A stretch of 64,000 nucleotides of DNA from Geobacillus sp. 46C-IIa (GTDB taxonomy: Bacteria > Bacillota > Bacilli > Bacillales > Anoxybacillaceae), in NCBI RefSeq assembly GCF_014679505.1, contig NZ_CP061474.1, positions 1-64,000 of the forward strand. Direction: 5' to 3'. Position numbers and translations under genes: made by a program. Shown piece by piece: positions 27,619-36,720 of the stretch. Under the pieces are notes generated by a model. The model searched no databases. It was not told the origin of the DNA and saw only the letters and a program-made list of their open reading frames with translations. Each line of letters opens with the position of its first letter. The first letter of the stretch is position 1.

Positions 27619-27882
27619 GTGCACGATTACATCAAAGAGCGTACGATCAAGATTGGCAAGTATATCGTGGAGACGAGGAAAACCGTTCGCGTCATCGCGA
27701 AAGAGTTTGGCGTATCGAAAAGCACCGTGCATAAAGACTTGACCGAGCGGCTGCCGGAAATCAATCCGGAGCTGGCCCAAGAAGTAAAACAAATTCTCGA
27801 TTACCATAAATCGATCCGCCATTTGCGCGGCGGCGAAGCGACGAAGAAAAAGTACAAAAAACAAGCGGTGAAAAACAACTAA
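27619..27882 (+). CDS. spoIIID: Sporulation transcription factor SpoIIID
   Basis: SpoIIID is a mother-cell regulator that acts with sigma-E and prepares sigma-K expression. The 87-residue product begins MHDYIKERTIKIGKYIVETR and contains the helix-turn-helix TVRVIAKEFGVSKSTVHKDL at residues 23-42. The basic tail (GGEATKKKYKKQAVKNN) is shorter than in B. subtilis (93 residues). GTG 27619 follows TAGGGAGGG. I could not find a convincing sigma-E or sigma-K promoter in the 300 bases upstream. mbl follows, as in B. subtilis. Confidence 0.97.
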   Translation: MHDYIKERTIKIGKYIVETRKTVRVIAKEFGVSKSTVHKDLTERLPEINPELAQEVKQILDYHKSIRHLRGGEATKKKYKKQAVKNN

Positions 27883-27987
27883 CTTTTTTCCTTGCCATCT
27901 GCCGTTAGCAGTATCATTCCGGCTGCGGAATATGGTAAAATAACCAATTAGGAATGATTTCAGGGCAGAGGCAAGGAGGAGCAAGGT

Positions 27988-28989
27988 ATGTTTTCACGAG
28001 ATATCGGCATTGACCTAGGCACGGCGAACGTCCTCATTTTCGTCAAAGGCAAAGGCATTGTGCTCAATGAGCCGTCCGTCGTGGCGATCGATAAAAATAC
28101 GAACAAAGTGCTCGCAGTCGGCGAAGAAGCACGACGAATGGTCGGACGTACCCCTGGGAATATTGTTGCCATTCGGCCGCTTAAAGACGGCGTCATCGCG
28201 GATTTTGACATTACGGAAGCGATGCTCAAGCATTTCTTAAGCAAGCTCGACCTAAAAGGCTTTTTCGCCAAACCGCGCATTTTAATTTGTTGCCCGACGA
28301 ACACGACGTCCGTCGAACGGAAAGCGATCAAAGAGGCAGCGGAAAAAAGCGGCGGCAAAAAAGTGTACTTAGAGGAAGAGCCGAAAGTCGCAGCCATTGG
28401 CGCCGGAATGGACATTTTCCAGCCGTGCGGAAACATGGTCGTCGATATTGGCGGTGGCACAACCGATGTCGCAGTTCTCTCGATGGGGGACATTGTCACC
28501 GCCTCTTCCATTAAAATGGCTGGGGACAAGTTCGACATGGAAATCTTACATTACATTAAGCGCGAATATAAGCTGCTCATCGGAGAGCGAACGGCCGAGG
28601 AAATTAAAATCAAAGTCGCAACGGTATTCCCAGGCGCACGGGCCGAAGAAATCGACGTCCGCGGCCGCGATCTCGTCACCGGGCTGCCGCGCACGATCAC
28701 CGTTCGTTCAGAAGAAATCGAACGGGCGCTTCGCGAGCCGGTGTCTTTAATTGTACAAGCCGCCAAAAGCGTGCTGGAGCGCACGCCGCCAGAACTGTCG
28801 GCGGACATTATCGACCGCGGCGTCATTTTAACGGGCGGCGGCGCGCTGCTGCATGGCATCGACATGCTGTTAGCCGAAGAGCTCAAGCTGCCGGTGTTTA
28901 TCGCCGAAAATCCGATGGACTGCGTCGCCATTGGCACGGGGTTGATGCTTGAGAACATCGATCGCGCGCCGAAAACGCAGTTCGTCTAA
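27988..28989 (+). CDS. mbl: MreB-like cell-shape protein Mbl
   Basis: Mbl is a bacterial actin that moves with the side-wall peptidoglycan machinery. The 333-residue product has the actin-fold motifs: phosphate 1 IGIDLGTANVLIFVKGKG, phosphate 2 MVVDIGGGTTDVAVLSMG and adenosine GVILTGGGALLHG. The position directly after spoIIID identifies it as mbl rather than mreB or mreBH. The ATG follows AAGGAGGAGCAAGGT. A TATAAT at 29082-29087 in the following gap may serve the flagellar genes but has no -35. Confidence 0.96.
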   Translation: MFSRDIGIDLGTANVLIFVKGKGIVLNEPSVVAIDKNTNKVLAVGEEARRMVGRTPGNIVAIRPLKDGVIADFDITEAMLKHFLSKLDLKGFFAKPRILICCPTNTTSVERKAIKEAAEKSGGKKVYLEEEPKVAAIGAGMDIFQPCGNMVVDIGGGTTDVAVLSMGDIVTASSIKMAGDKFDMEILHYIKREYKLLIGERTAEEIKIKVATVFPGARAEEIDVRGRDLVTGLPRTITVRSEEIERALREPVSLIVQAAKSVLERTPPELSADIIDRGVILTGGGALLHGIDMLLAEELKLPVFIAENPMDCVAIGTGLMLENIDRAPKTQFV

Positions 28990-29261
28990 CCATTTGCCGC
29001 GAGCGGCAGCCGAAAGAGCTGCGCCTCGTCTCTGCATCAAAAAAGGAAAGGCGGGGGATGCGGCGCTCGCTTCCGCCCGCTTATAATGGAAAGAGACATC
29101 CGCTGTTGCCTCAAGAGGGCTGCGGCTTTGGGCAATCTCGTCTATTCCTGCGCCTTCAAGCACGGAGAGGAATGGAAAACCGATCGCCCGAACGAAAGGG
29201 GATCGGTTCTTGCATGAAACGGATCTATGGCAACTAATGATGGACAAGCGAGGTGATTGTC

Positions 29262-30092
29262 ATGTTAAGGGGGCTGTATACGGCCGCGAGCGGCATGCTG
29301 GCGCAACAACGGCGCGTCGATTGGCTCACCAACAATCTGGCAAACGCCGAGACGCCAGGGTACAAAGCCGACGCAGGAACAACGAGAGCGTTTCCGGAAC
29401 TGTTGATGCACCGGCTCGAGGACAAGCCGATCCCAACCGCCCCGCCGCGCGCCATCCCGGCGCAAACGGCGATCGGGCCGCTCAACACCGGTGTATATGT
29501 GCAAGAGCTCATCCCGAACTTCCGCCAAGGGGATATGAAAGAAACCGGGCTCTCCACCGATGTCGCCCTAGTCGATGGACAAGTCCCGGTCGACCCGGCA
29601 AGCGGGGAGCGCGGCGCGCTCTTTTTTGCCGTCGAAAACGGCCAAGGGGAGATCCGCTATACACGAAACGGCCATTTCACCTTGAACCCGGACGGCTATT
29701 TGACGACGCAAGACGGCTGGTATGTGCTGGATGACAACGGCGAACGCATCGCCATCCCGAGCGAAACGTTCACCGTCCGCGATGACGGGACGATTGCGGC
29801 GGAAAACAGCGCGACCGCCCGCTTAGGCGTCGTATTCGCCGCCAATCCGAAAACGCTAGTGAAAGAAGGGAACGGCTTGTTCCGCAGCACGGCTGGGCCG
29901 TTGCCGCAGGCGCCGGGTGATGTGACGTATACGGTCAAACAGCGCTTCATCGAACGGTCCAACGTCGACATCGAGCGGACGATGACCGACTTGCTCGCCG
30001 CCTACCGCGCCTTTGAAGCGAACCAAAAAATCGTCCAAGCGTACGACCGCAGTTTAGACAAGGCCGTCAACGAAGTCGGCCGCCTGAAATGA
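29262..30092 (+). CDS. flhO: Flagellar hook-basal body rod-type protein FlhO
   Basis: A member of the FlgG/FlgF rod family that builds the distal flagellar rod. The 276-residue product has the N-terminal helix LYTAASGMLAQQRRVDWLTN with ANAETPGYKAD, a central FlgE/F/G domain (RYTRNGHFTLNPDGYL) and the C-terminal helix DLLAAYRAFEANQKIVQAYD. ATG 29262 follows GAGGTGAT. The mbl-flhO-flhP order is that of B. subtilis. I saw no clear sigma-D promoter upstream. Confidence 0.93.
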   Translation: MLRGLYTAASGMLAQQRRVDWLTNNLANAETPGYKADAGTTRAFPELLMHRLEDKPIPTAPPRAIPAQTAIGPLNTGVYVQELIPNFRQGDMKETGLSTDVALVDGQVPVDPASGERGALFFAVENGQGEIRYTRNGHFTLNPDGYLTTQDGWYVLDDNGERIAIPSETFTVRDDGTIAAENSATARLGVVFAANPKTLVKEGNGLFRSTAGPLPQAPGDVTYTVKQRFIERSNVDIERTMTDLLAAYRAFEANQKIVQAYDRSLDKAVNEVGRLK

Positions 30093-30113
30093 TGACGAAA
30101 GGGGGACAAGCCC

Positions 30114-30935
30114 GTGCTCCGCTCGATGCACACCGCTGCCAACACGATGAACGCATTGCAGCAGCGTCTCGATACACTAAGCCATAACATCGCCAACAGC
30201 AACACGACAGGGTTTAAACGGCGCGAAGCGAGCTTCGCCGAGCTGTTGACCCAGCAAGTCGACCGCCTGCCGCACGACGAAGCGCCCCGACAGACGCCGG
30301 CGGGCGTGCGCTACGGCAACGGGGCGGGCCTCGCGTCAACGATGCTCGTCACCGCCCAAGGGCCGCTTACAGAGACCGGCCGCGCGCTCGATTTCGCCTT
30401 CACCGCCGCCAACCAATGGTTTCGCGTTCGAGTCACCGACGCCAACGGCGCCGCAACAATCGGCTACACGCGCGCCGGCAACTTTTCATTGACGCCCATA
30501 GGAGGCCGGCTCGCCCTCGTGACAAGCGACGGCCGCCCGGTGCTGGATGAAGCGAACGCGCCGATCGAGCTGCCTGCCGAGGCAACCGGCTTCCAGCTGT
30601 CCCCGACCGGGACGTTGACGGCCACCGATGCCAACGGGGCGGTCGTCGCCCGCGTCAACCTGGGCGTCACGGTGATCCGCCGCCCGCAGCTCCTTGAAGC
30701 GTTCGGCGACAACATCTTCACTCTTCCCGCCGTTCCGGGCGCCGCTGAGGAGCTGAACGGCAACGGGCGCGGCCGAATCGCCATGAAACAAGGGGCGCTC
30801 GAACAGTCGAACGTGGACCTCGGTGAAGAACTCACCGGTTTGATGACAACGAGCCGCGCCTATCAGCTGAACGCCCGCGCCATTTCCATTTCCGAACAAA
30901 TGCTCGGGCTCATTAACAACTTGCGCTCCTCATAA
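30114..30935 (+). CDS. flhP: Flagellar hook-basal body rod-type protein FlhP
   Basis: The 273-residue paralogue of FlhO, with HTAANTMNALQQRLDTLSHN and ANSNTTGFKRREASF at the N-terminus. It ends with the C-terminal rod helix LMTTSRAYQLNARAISISEQ. GTG 30114 follows AAAGGGGGA. With FlhO it should form part of the distal rod outside the cell membrane. The two genes are 21 bases apart and probably co-transcribed. Confidence 0.93.
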   Translation: MLRSMHTAANTMNALQQRLDTLSHNIANSNTTGFKRREASFAELLTQQVDRLPHDEAPRQTPAGVRYGNGAGLASTMLVTAQGPLTETGRALDFAFTAANQWFRVRVTDANGAATIGYTRAGNFSLTPIGGRLALVTSDGRPVLDEANAPIELPAEATGFQLSPTGTLTATDANGAVVARVNLGVTVIRRPQLLEAFGDNIFTLPAVPGAAEELNGNGRGRIAMKQGALEQSNVDLGEELTGLMTTSRAYQLNARAISISEQMLGLINNLRSS

Positions 30936-30947
30936 GGAGAGATCCAC

Positions 30948-31307
30948 ATGAGCAATGAAACGAAAAACGAACCGCTCTCTCGCATCGCGCGGCGAAAAAA
31001 GCGAGAACAACATTCCGCCGCCCGCTCGCCCGATAGCGGCGAAGCCGCTGCCTTGCATAACGAGCAGCCGACGGAAGCGAACGAACCGCCATCTGAAGCT
31101 GAACCGACAGAGAGCAAGCGCCGCTTCGTGCGCACGCGGCTCATCCCGATTTGGCTTCGGCTCGTGATCGTCACCGTTCTCATGGCGATCTGCCTTGCGG
31201 CGGGCGCAGTCGTCGGCTACAGCGCCATCGGCGACGGACGGTGGCTGGACGTGTTCCGCCCGTCCACGTGGCAGCACATCATTGACGTGGTGGAAAAAGG
31301 GACATAG
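30948..31307 (+). CDS. EpuA-type small membrane protein (annotated elsewhere as RNA polymerase subunit beta)
   Basis: A 119-residue protein with a hydrophilic, Glu/Arg-rich N-terminal part (residues 1-65) and a single transmembrane helix (about 73-95). Its C-terminus [21 protein letters not shown] is the conserved EpuA motif (PF11772). Databases often name such proteins DNA-directed RNA polymerase subunit beta, but nothing here resembles RNA polymerase. The function is unknown. The ATG follows AAGGAGAGATCCAC, 12 bases after flhP. Confidence 0.82.
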   Translation: MSNETKNEPLSRIARRKKREQHSAARSPDSGEAAALHNEQPTEANEPPSEAEPTESKRRFVRTRLIPIWLRLVIVTVLMAICLAAGAVVGYSAIGDGRWLDVFRPSTWQHIIDVVEKGT

Positions 31308-31354
31308 AAAGCCATCGAGCTACATGTTTGATTCTAACGGAAAGGAGTGTCGCT

Positions 31355-31792
31355 ATGCTCGACATCCAACAAATTCAATCGATCATTCCGCACCGCTACC
31401 CATTTTTGCTTGTGGACCGCATTCTTGACATCGACGAAGGCAAGCGTGCCGTCGGCATCAAAAACGTCAGCGCCAACGAAGCGTTTTTCGCCGGCCATTT
31501 CCCGGAATACCCGGTCATGCCCGGCGTCTTAATCGTCGAGGCGCTCGCCCAAGTCGGCGCCGTCGTCCTCCTGCAAAGCGAGGACAACCGCGGCCGTCTC
31601 GCCTTTTTCGCCGGCATCGACAACTGCCGCTTTAAGCGCCAAGTCAAACCAGGCGACCAGCTCCGCCTTGAAGTCGAAATTCTCCGCGCCCGCGGCGCCA
31701 TCGGCAAAGGCAAAGGCGTCGCCACCGTCGACGGCGAACTCGTCTGCGAAACAGAGCTCATGTTCGCCCTCGGCGACAAAGCGGCCAACTAA
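31355..31792 (+). CDS. fabZ: 3-hydroxyacyl-ACP dehydratase FabZ
   Basis: FabZ removes water from beta-hydroxyacyl-ACP in fatty acid elongation. The 145-residue product begins [20 protein letters not shown]. The catalytic His48 is in [13 protein letters not shown] and Glu62 in [11 protein letters not shown]. The ATG at 31355 follows AAAGGAGTG. The place after flhP matches the fabZ (ywpB) region of B. subtilis. Confidence 0.97.
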   Translation: MLDIQQIQSIIPHRYPFLLVDRILDIDEGKRAVGIKNVSANEAFFAGHFPEYPVMPGVLIVEALAQVGAVVLLQSEDNRGRLAFFAGIDNCRFKRQVKPGDQLRLEVEILRARGAIGKGKGVATVDGELVCETELMFALGDKAAN

Positions 31793-31952
31793 CCGACACG
31801 CGCTCGTTACAGGGCGCGTGTTCCTCGTTTTTTCCCTCAAAAATGCCTCCCCATTGCCATACGCGCATGTATGAAATGAGCTCTTCTGGGAAAGATAAGC
31901 AAGGACCAGTCTTACATAAGGTCACAACAACACGAAGAAAGGAGAAGATGCA

Positions 31953-32330
31953 ATGAAAAACAAAACGCTGCTGTTCAAACTGTTCAGCGCCGTCGTCGCC
32001 CTCTTTGTAGCGGCCGGATGCAACGGTGACAACGACAACGACAATCCGCCGCCGCCGAACAACGAACAAAACGATGTCAATGACAACGACGTCAATGACA
32101 TGGACATGAACCCGGCCGATGACATCAACCAAGACGATAACGCCGACAACGACGTTGTGCCAGGGGATAATAATGGCAACGGCGACCTTGTCCCGGGCGA
32201 CAATAACAATGACAACGACTTAGCGCCGGGCAACGACGTAGGCGACGATGAAAACGACCGAACGCCAGACCCGGAAGATCCGATTGAAGATCCGCAAGAC
32301 GCCAACGACCGCGATAATAAAGATGAATAA
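31953..32330 (+). CDS. Asp/Asn-rich low-complexity lipoprotein
   Basis: A 125-residue protein with a lipoprotein signal (LLFKLFSAVVALFVAAGC; mature Cys23). The rest is almost entirely Asp, Asn, Glu, Gly and Pro, including repeats VVPGDNNGNGDLVPGDNN. It is very acidic and probably disordered outside the membrane. I recognise no domain. The ATG follows AAAGGAGAAG. It directly precedes the Wzz/tyrosine-kinase operon but has its own terminator. Possible roles in cation binding or the cell surface are speculation. Confidence 0.75.
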   Translation: MKNKTLLFKLFSAVVALFVAAGCNGDNDNDNPPPPNNEQNDVNDNDVNDMDMNPADDINQDDNADNDVVPGDNNGNGDLVPGDNNNDNDLAPGNDVGDDENDRTPDPEDPIEDPQDANDRDNKDE

Positions 32331-32335
32331 CGCAA

Positions 32336-32362
32336 AAAGGCTGCCGATCAGGCAGCCTTTGT
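32336..32362 (+). terminator. Rho-independent terminator after the lipoprotein gene
   Basis: AAGGCTGCC / GGCAGCCTT stem with a GATCA loop, followed by TGTTGTT. Confidence 0.8.
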
Positions 32363-32391
32363 TGTTGGGGAAAATTAGTACCGATTTCGGC

Positions 32392-32420
32392 TAGATATGT
32401 TTCTTCCTATCCGCTATAAT
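32392..32420 (+). promoter_or_regulatory. Sigma-A type promoter of the ywqC-ywqD operon
   Basis: TAGATA at 32392-32397 and a perfect TATAAT at 32415-32420 are 17 bases apart. The start codon is 57 bases downstream. Confidence 0.6.
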
Positions 32421-32476
32421 GGGAATGTCCATTTATTGTCGAAACATGCAGACAGACGATCATAGGGGGGTACAGA

Positions 32477-33220
32477 ATGGAAGAAACGATCAGCTTGCGC
32501 GAGCTGTTTGACATATTGCGCAAACGGCTTCGGCTCATCGTCTTGATCACCGCGCTTGCGACGGTGGTGAGCGGTGTGGTCAGCTACTTTCTATTGACGC
32601 CCATTTACCAAGCGTCAACGCAAATTCTCGTCAACCAAACCAAATCCGAGCAGCAGCTCTACAACTTCAATGAAATCCAAACGAACGTGCAGCTCATCAA
32701 CACGTACAGCGTCATTATCAAAAGCCCGACGATTTTAGAAAAAGTGAAAGATGAGCTGCAACTCGATCAGACATTGGACGAGCTGAACGAACAAATTCAA
32801 GTCTCAAGCGAAAAAGACTCGCAAGTGTTCTCCGTCACCGTCCAAGACCCGGATCCCGCCATGGCGGCCAAGATCGCCAACAAAACGGCTGAAGTGTTCA
32901 AAAACGAAATCGTCAAAATCATGAACATTGACAACGTCACCATTCTTTCGAAAGCGGAAGTGAAAGAGCATCAAGCCCCGGTCAAGCCGAAGCCGCTTCT
33001 CAATATGGCCATCGCCTTTGTCGTCGGCCTCATGACTGGTGTCGGACTTGCCTTCCTGCTTGAGTATTTGGATAACACGATCAAAACGGAAGAGGATGTC
33101 GAGCGTCATCTCGGCCTGCCGGTGCTTGGGGCCGTCAGCTTGATCACCGCTGACGGCGGTCAAAAGAAGAGATACGAGTCATCCCTTCCACAGGCAAGAG
33201 GTGAAACCATTGGCTCGTAA
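32477..33220 (+). CDS. Wzz-type polysaccharide co-polymerase, tyrosine kinase activator (YwqC/CapA-like)
   Basis: A 247-residue membrane protein with two helices (about residues 18-38 and 174-195) around an extracellular coiled region. The Wzz signature is [20 protein letters not shown] at the start, and the proline-rich [18 protein letters not shown] precedes the second helix. In Gram-positives such proteins determine chain length and activate a cytoplasmic tyrosine kinase, encoded next. The ATG follows AGGGGGGTACAG. B. subtilis TkmA and EpsA are relatives. Confidence 0.9.
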   Translation: MEETISLRELFDILRKRLRLIVLITALATVVSGVVSYFLLTPIYQASTQILVNQTKSEQQLYNFNEIQTNVQLINTYSVIIKSPTILEKVKDELQLDQTLDELNEQIQVSSEKDSQVFSVTVQDPDPAMAAKIANKTAEVFKNEIVKIMNIDNVTILSKAEVKEHQAPVKPKPLLNMAIAFVVGLMTGVGLAFLLEYLDNTIKTEEDVERHLGLPVLGAVSLITADGGQKKRYESSLPQARGETIGS

Positions 33221-33899
33221 AAAACAGATTCGCAAAGCGGAACGAAGACTGATCGCTGCCGATAACCCGAAATCGCCGATCTCGGAACAATACCGGACGA
33301 TCCGAACCAATATTCAATTTTCGCTCATTGATACAACACTCCGCTCCTTGATTGTGACATCTACCGGTCCTAGTGAAGGAAAGTCAACGACCGTGGCCAA
33401 CTTGGCGGTCGTCTTCGCCCAGCAAGGGAAAAAGACATTGCTCATTGATGCCGACTTGCGCAAGCCGACCGTCCATTACACGTTCCGACTCAACAATTAC
33501 GTGGGGCTCACCAATGTCTTGACAGGCTCGGCGCCGCTCTTGCCGACGTGTCAAGCGACCGAGATCGACCACTTATCAATCTTAACATCCGGCCCCATTC
33601 CGCCGAACCCGGCTGAGCTGCTCAGCTCGAAAGCGATGGCCCAGTGCCTCGAACAGCTGTACGAGACGTTTGATCTGGTCATTTTCGACACCCCGCCCGT
33701 CTTGGCGGTCACCGATGCACAAATTTTAGCGAACCAATGCGACGGCACGGTGTTGGTCATCGAAAGCGGCGGCACCGAAATCGAAGCGGCTGTCAAGGCG
33801 AAAGAACTGCTCGAAGCGGCTAACGCCAAACTGCTCGGCGTTGTCTTGAACAAGCGAAAACACCGTGAAGGCGGCTATTACTACTACCAATACAAGTAA
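33210..33899 (+). CDS. BY-kinase, capsular polysaccharide tyrosine kinase (YwqD/CapB-like)
   Basis: The 229-residue cytoplasmic kinase has Walker [15 protein letters not shown], Walker A' [10 protein letters not shown] and Walker [10 protein letters not shown]. It ends in the tyrosine cluster GGYYYYQYK that is autophosphorylated in this family. The partner is the membrane activator just upstream. TTG 33210 follows AGAGGTGA with six-base spacing and overlaps the activator gene; GTG 33201 lies inside that ribosome binding site. The cognate phosphatase is probably the PHP protein at 35956. Confidence 0.93.
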   Translation: MARKKQIRKAERRLIAADNPKSPISEQYRTIRTNIQFSLIDTTLRSLIVTSTGPSEGKSTTVANLAVVFAQQGKKTLLIDADLRKPTVHYTFRLNNYVGLTNVLTGSAPLLPTCQATEIDHLSILTSGPIPPNPAELLSSKAMAQCLEQLYETFDLVIFDTPPVLAVTDAQILANQCDGTVLVIESGGTEIEAAVKAKELLEAANAKLLGVVLNKRKHREGGYYYYQYK

Positions 33900-33904
33900 C
33901 AACC

Positions 33905-33935
33905 AACGGCTTCCCAACGGCGGGAAGCCGTTTAT
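33905..33935 (+). terminator. Hairpin after the kinase gene
   Basis: AACGGCTTCCC / GGGAAGCCGTT stem with an AACGGC loop, followed by TTAT. The short T run makes it a weak terminator. Confidence 0.65.
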
Positions 33936-33964
33936 GTGAGAGAGAAAAGAAGGGGGAGAGACCA

Positions 33965-34750
33965 TTGAGAAACCTTGTCCTGATCCTTTTGGTCGCTGCT
34001 AGTTGCCTGGTCTTTACCATTGCTGGACACTTATACTGGAAACAAAACATCGAGGCGACAGTGCAGACCGCGCGAGCGGAAATGGAAGCATCGGCCAAGG
34101 AAGAGGAGAAAGCGAATCAAACAGAAACGATTCTTGCCCGTGCCACCCAGCTGCCTGTCGCGGCTCAGAACGCCATCAAACGAGCCGTCGAGGAACACCG
34201 CCCGATCCACCTCGTCATCGCTGGCTCGGAATCGACACCAGAGAAAGGCGGCTGGCCCGACTTATTGAAACAGGCGCTCGACGAAGCGTACGGGGAAGGG
34301 ACGTTTCAAATCACCGTCCATGAATACGAAGGCTTGACAACCGCCGATGCTGACAGGCAGCGCATCGCCGCCGACTGGGCCAATGACAAACCGGATCTCG
34401 TCTTACTCGAGCCGTTTTTGTTAAATGACAACGGCGTCATCGTTATCGACGATACGCTCGATCATATTGAGTCGATCATCGGCCAGTTCAAATCCGCCGC
34501 CCCCGATGCGGTCGTGATCTTGCAGCCGCCGAACCCAATTGACAATGCTACATACTATCCAAAACAAGTCGAAGAACTTGAAGCGTTCGCCAAAGAGAAC
34601 GGCTACCCTTACATCAACCATTGGCCCGCGTGGCCTAACCATCGAAGCGAAGAACTGAATAAATACATCGACCCAGAAAGCGACCTCCCCACCTCGGAAG
34701 GCGCAAAACGGTGGGCTGAGGCGCTCGCCGAATATTTCATCGCCCAATAA
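33965..34750 (+). CDS. SGNH/GDSL hydrolase-like secreted protein
   Basis: A 261-residue protein with an N-terminal membrane or signal helix (LVLILLVAASCLVFTIAG, residues 4-21). The C-terminal domain has HLVIAGSESTPEKGGWPDLL, which fits block I of SGNH hydrolases with Ser after Gly. It also has PDLVLLEPFLLNDNG and a C-terminal HWPAWP stretch near the expected catalytic His. Its place suggests de-acylation or other editing of the exported polysaccharide (inference). TTG 33965 follows GGGGGAGAG. Confidence 0.7.
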   Translation: MRNLVLILLVAASCLVFTIAGHLYWKQNIEATVQTARAEMEASAKEEEKANQTETILARATQLPVAAQNAIKRAVEEHRPIHLVIAGSESTPEKGGWPDLLKQALDEAYGEGTFQITVHEYEGLTTADADRQRIAADWANDKPDLVLLEPFLLNDNGVIVIDDTLDHIESIIGQFKSAAPDAVVILQPPNPIDNATYYPKQVEELEAFAKENGYPYINHWPAWPNHRSEELNKYIDPESDLPTSEGAKRWAEALAEYFIAQ

Positions 34751-34753
34751 AAC

Positions 34754-34778
34754 ACGCGCACCCTAATTGGGTGCGCGT
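34754..34778. terminator. Shared hairpin between convergent genes
   Basis: ACGCGCACCC / GGGTGCGCGT with a TAATT loop lies between the stops of the SGNH gene and the minus-strand LCP gene. It may terminate both; T runs are short. Confidence 0.65.
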
Positions 34779-34783
34779 CATGT

Positions 34784-35722
34784 TTACCGCGACGCTGTCG
34801 CCGACAGCTCTAAATGTTCTTTCAACTCATTCGAAATCGCCGTTCGCTCGCTATCGGGTACGACCAAATAATAGATGCCGTTAATTTTCGTCCCTTGGCC
34901 GTTAATGTGCAGCTGCTTAATTTGTTTGCGGGCGTCTTTATAGTTCGCTTGAATGTCCTTCATTTCCTCAAACGTCAAGTTCGTCTTAATGTTCTTCCCG
35001 ATCGCGGCGAGCACATCGCTATAGTTCGTCAGCGACGAGAAGCTTGCGCCCTTCTCAATAATGGCTTGAATAATTTGTTTCTGGCGGTCTTGACGTCCGA
35101 AATCGCCGCGCGGGTCATCATAACGCATGCGCGAATATTTCAACGCCTCTTCCCCGTTTAGCGTAATTTCCCCTTTCGGGAAGTGCGTTCCTTCATACGT
35201 AAAGGCAAACGGGTTGTTCACCGTCACCCCGCCGACCGCATCAACGATATCGCGGAAGCTTTCCATATTGACTTTAATGTAATAATCGATCGGAATATCC
35301 AAAAAATGTTCGACCGTCGCCATCGTCATCTCGACCCCGCCAAAGGCGTACGAGTGGTTGATTTTATCTTTCGTCCCTTTCCCCACAATCTCCGTTCTCG
35401 TGTCACGCGGCACGCTGACCATCTCAATCGACTGCTTGTTCGGATTGACCGTCATGACGATGAGCGTATCGGCCCGTCCTTTATCCCCTTTCCGCTCATC
35501 GACGCCCATTAACAAAACCGAAATCGGCGTCTTCCGCTCGAACGACACGTCTTCCTGGCGCTTTTCTGACTTCCAGTCTACTTTCTCATGCATCTCGTTC
35601 GCCGTCTGTTTAAGATGATGGTAGACGGAATAAGAAAATACTCCTGCTCCAACGAGCAATACCACAAAGACCCCCGCCAGCCAGCGCAGCCATTTCTTCT
35701 TTTTTCGATGTTTTGCCCTCAT
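34784..35722 (-). CDS. LytR-CpsA-Psr family glycopolymer ligase (TagU-like)
   Basis: LCP enzymes attach teichoic acids or capsule from undecaprenyl carriers to peptidoglycan outside the cell. The 312-residue product has a basic N-terminus (MRAKHRKKKK), one transmembrane helix (about 13-35) and the LCP domain. Family motifs are ISVLLMGVDERKGDKGRADT, VSVPRDTRTEI, KINHSYAFGG and YSRMRYDDPRGDFGRQDRQ. I chose the start at 35722, after AAAGGAAGAG; an upstream ATG at 35755 lacks such a site. It sits inside the polysaccharide region and is transcribed against it. Confidence 0.92.
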   Translation of the reverse strand: MRAKHRKKKKWLRWLAGVFVVLLVGAGVFSYSVYHHLKQTANEMHEKVDWKSEKRQEDVSFERKTPISVLLMGVDERKGDKGRADTLIVMTVNPNKQSIEMVSVPRDTRTEIVGKGTKDKINHSYAFGGVEMTMATVEHFLDIPIDYYIKVNMESFRDIVDAVGGVTVNNPFAFTYEGTHFPKGEITLNGEEALKYSRMRYDDPRGDFGRQDRQKQIIQAIIEKGASFSSLTNYSDVLAAIGKNIKTNLTFEEMKDIQANYKDARKQIKQLHINGQGTKINGIYYLVVPDSERTAISNELKEHLELSATASR

Positions 35723-35955
35723 CGATACTCTTCCTTTACAATAAAAAATTTTCATTCATATCATCTCGATTATAGACGGTTTTGGGGGAGAAAACAACTG
35801 GAAGCCGCTTTGCGTCATTTCCATTTTGAGCCTTCAAAGGTGGAATTTTATTTCCACTTCGACAACATTCGACAATTTCCGTTCGTTGATAGCCCGTTTT
35901 TCCTATGTTATTATAATAACTGTTTAGTAGAACGAAAAAGCGAGGAGGAGTGACG

Positions 35956-36720
35956 ATGATCGACATCCATACCCACATTTTGCCCGGCATCGACGACGGG
36001 GCCGCGACGACGGAGGACGCCATCGCCATGGCGAAGGCCGCGGCCAATGAGGGGATTACGACGATCATCGCCACTCCCCATCATCAAAACGGAAGCTACG
36101 ATAACCCGAAACCGTTCGTTCTCTCTCTGGCGGCGGAGCTGAATGAGGAACTGAAACGACGCGGCATTGCACTCACCGTGCTTCCGGGCCAGGAAGTGCG
36201 CATCCATGGCGATTTGCTTGAAGGCCTTGCCCGCGGCGAGGTGATGGCCCTCGCCGATACGCCATACATACTGATCGAGTTCCCACCGGATCATGTGCCG
36301 AAATACGCCGAACAGCTGTTGTTTGACGTGCAGCTGAAAGGCTTGATGCCCGTTATCGCCCATCCCGAGCGAAACGCTGAAATCATCGAATATCCAGAGC
36401 GGCTCTATCAGCTCGTCAAACGCGGCGCCTTCGCCCAATTGACGGCGTCCAGCGTCACGGGGCATTTCGGCAAGAAGATCAAAACGTTCTCGCTTCAACT
36501 GATCGAAGCGAACTTGGCTCATTTCATCGCCTCGGACGCCCACAACACGAAAACGCGGCCGTTTCGCCTCCGTGAGGCGTACGAGGTAATCCGAAAAGAA
36601 TATGGAACAGACATGGTATACTACTTCCAAGAGAACGCGGAGCTGCTCGTCCGCGGCCAAGCCGTGTTCCGCGACGAGCCGCAGCGGGTGAAAAAGAAAA
36701 AGTTCCTTGGTCTCTTTTGA
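35956..36720 (+). CDS. PHP-type protein tyrosine phosphatase (YwqE/CpsB-like)
   Basis: A manganese-dependent phosphatase of the PHP superfamily that reverses BY-kinase phosphorylation. The 254-residue product has the metal-binding motifs DIHTHILPGIDDG at residues 3-15, TPHHQNG, HPERN and SDAHNTKTRPF. ATG 35956 follows GAGGAGG; GTG 35950 is too close to that site. A TATAAT lies at 35912-35917 with only a poor -35. The likely target is the kinase at 33210. Confidence 0.94.
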   Translation: MIDIHTHILPGIDDGAATTEDAIAMAKAAANEGITTIIATPHHQNGSYDNPKPFVLSLAAELNEELKRRGIALTVLPGQEVRIHGDLLEGLARGEVMALADTPYILIEFPPDHVPKYAEQLLFDVQLKGLMPVIAHPERNAEIIEYPERLYQLVKRGAFAQLTASSVTGHFGKKIKTFSLQLIEANLAHFIASDAHNTKTRPFRLREAYEVIRKEYGTDMVYYFQENAELLVRGQAVFRDEPQRVKKKKFLGLF

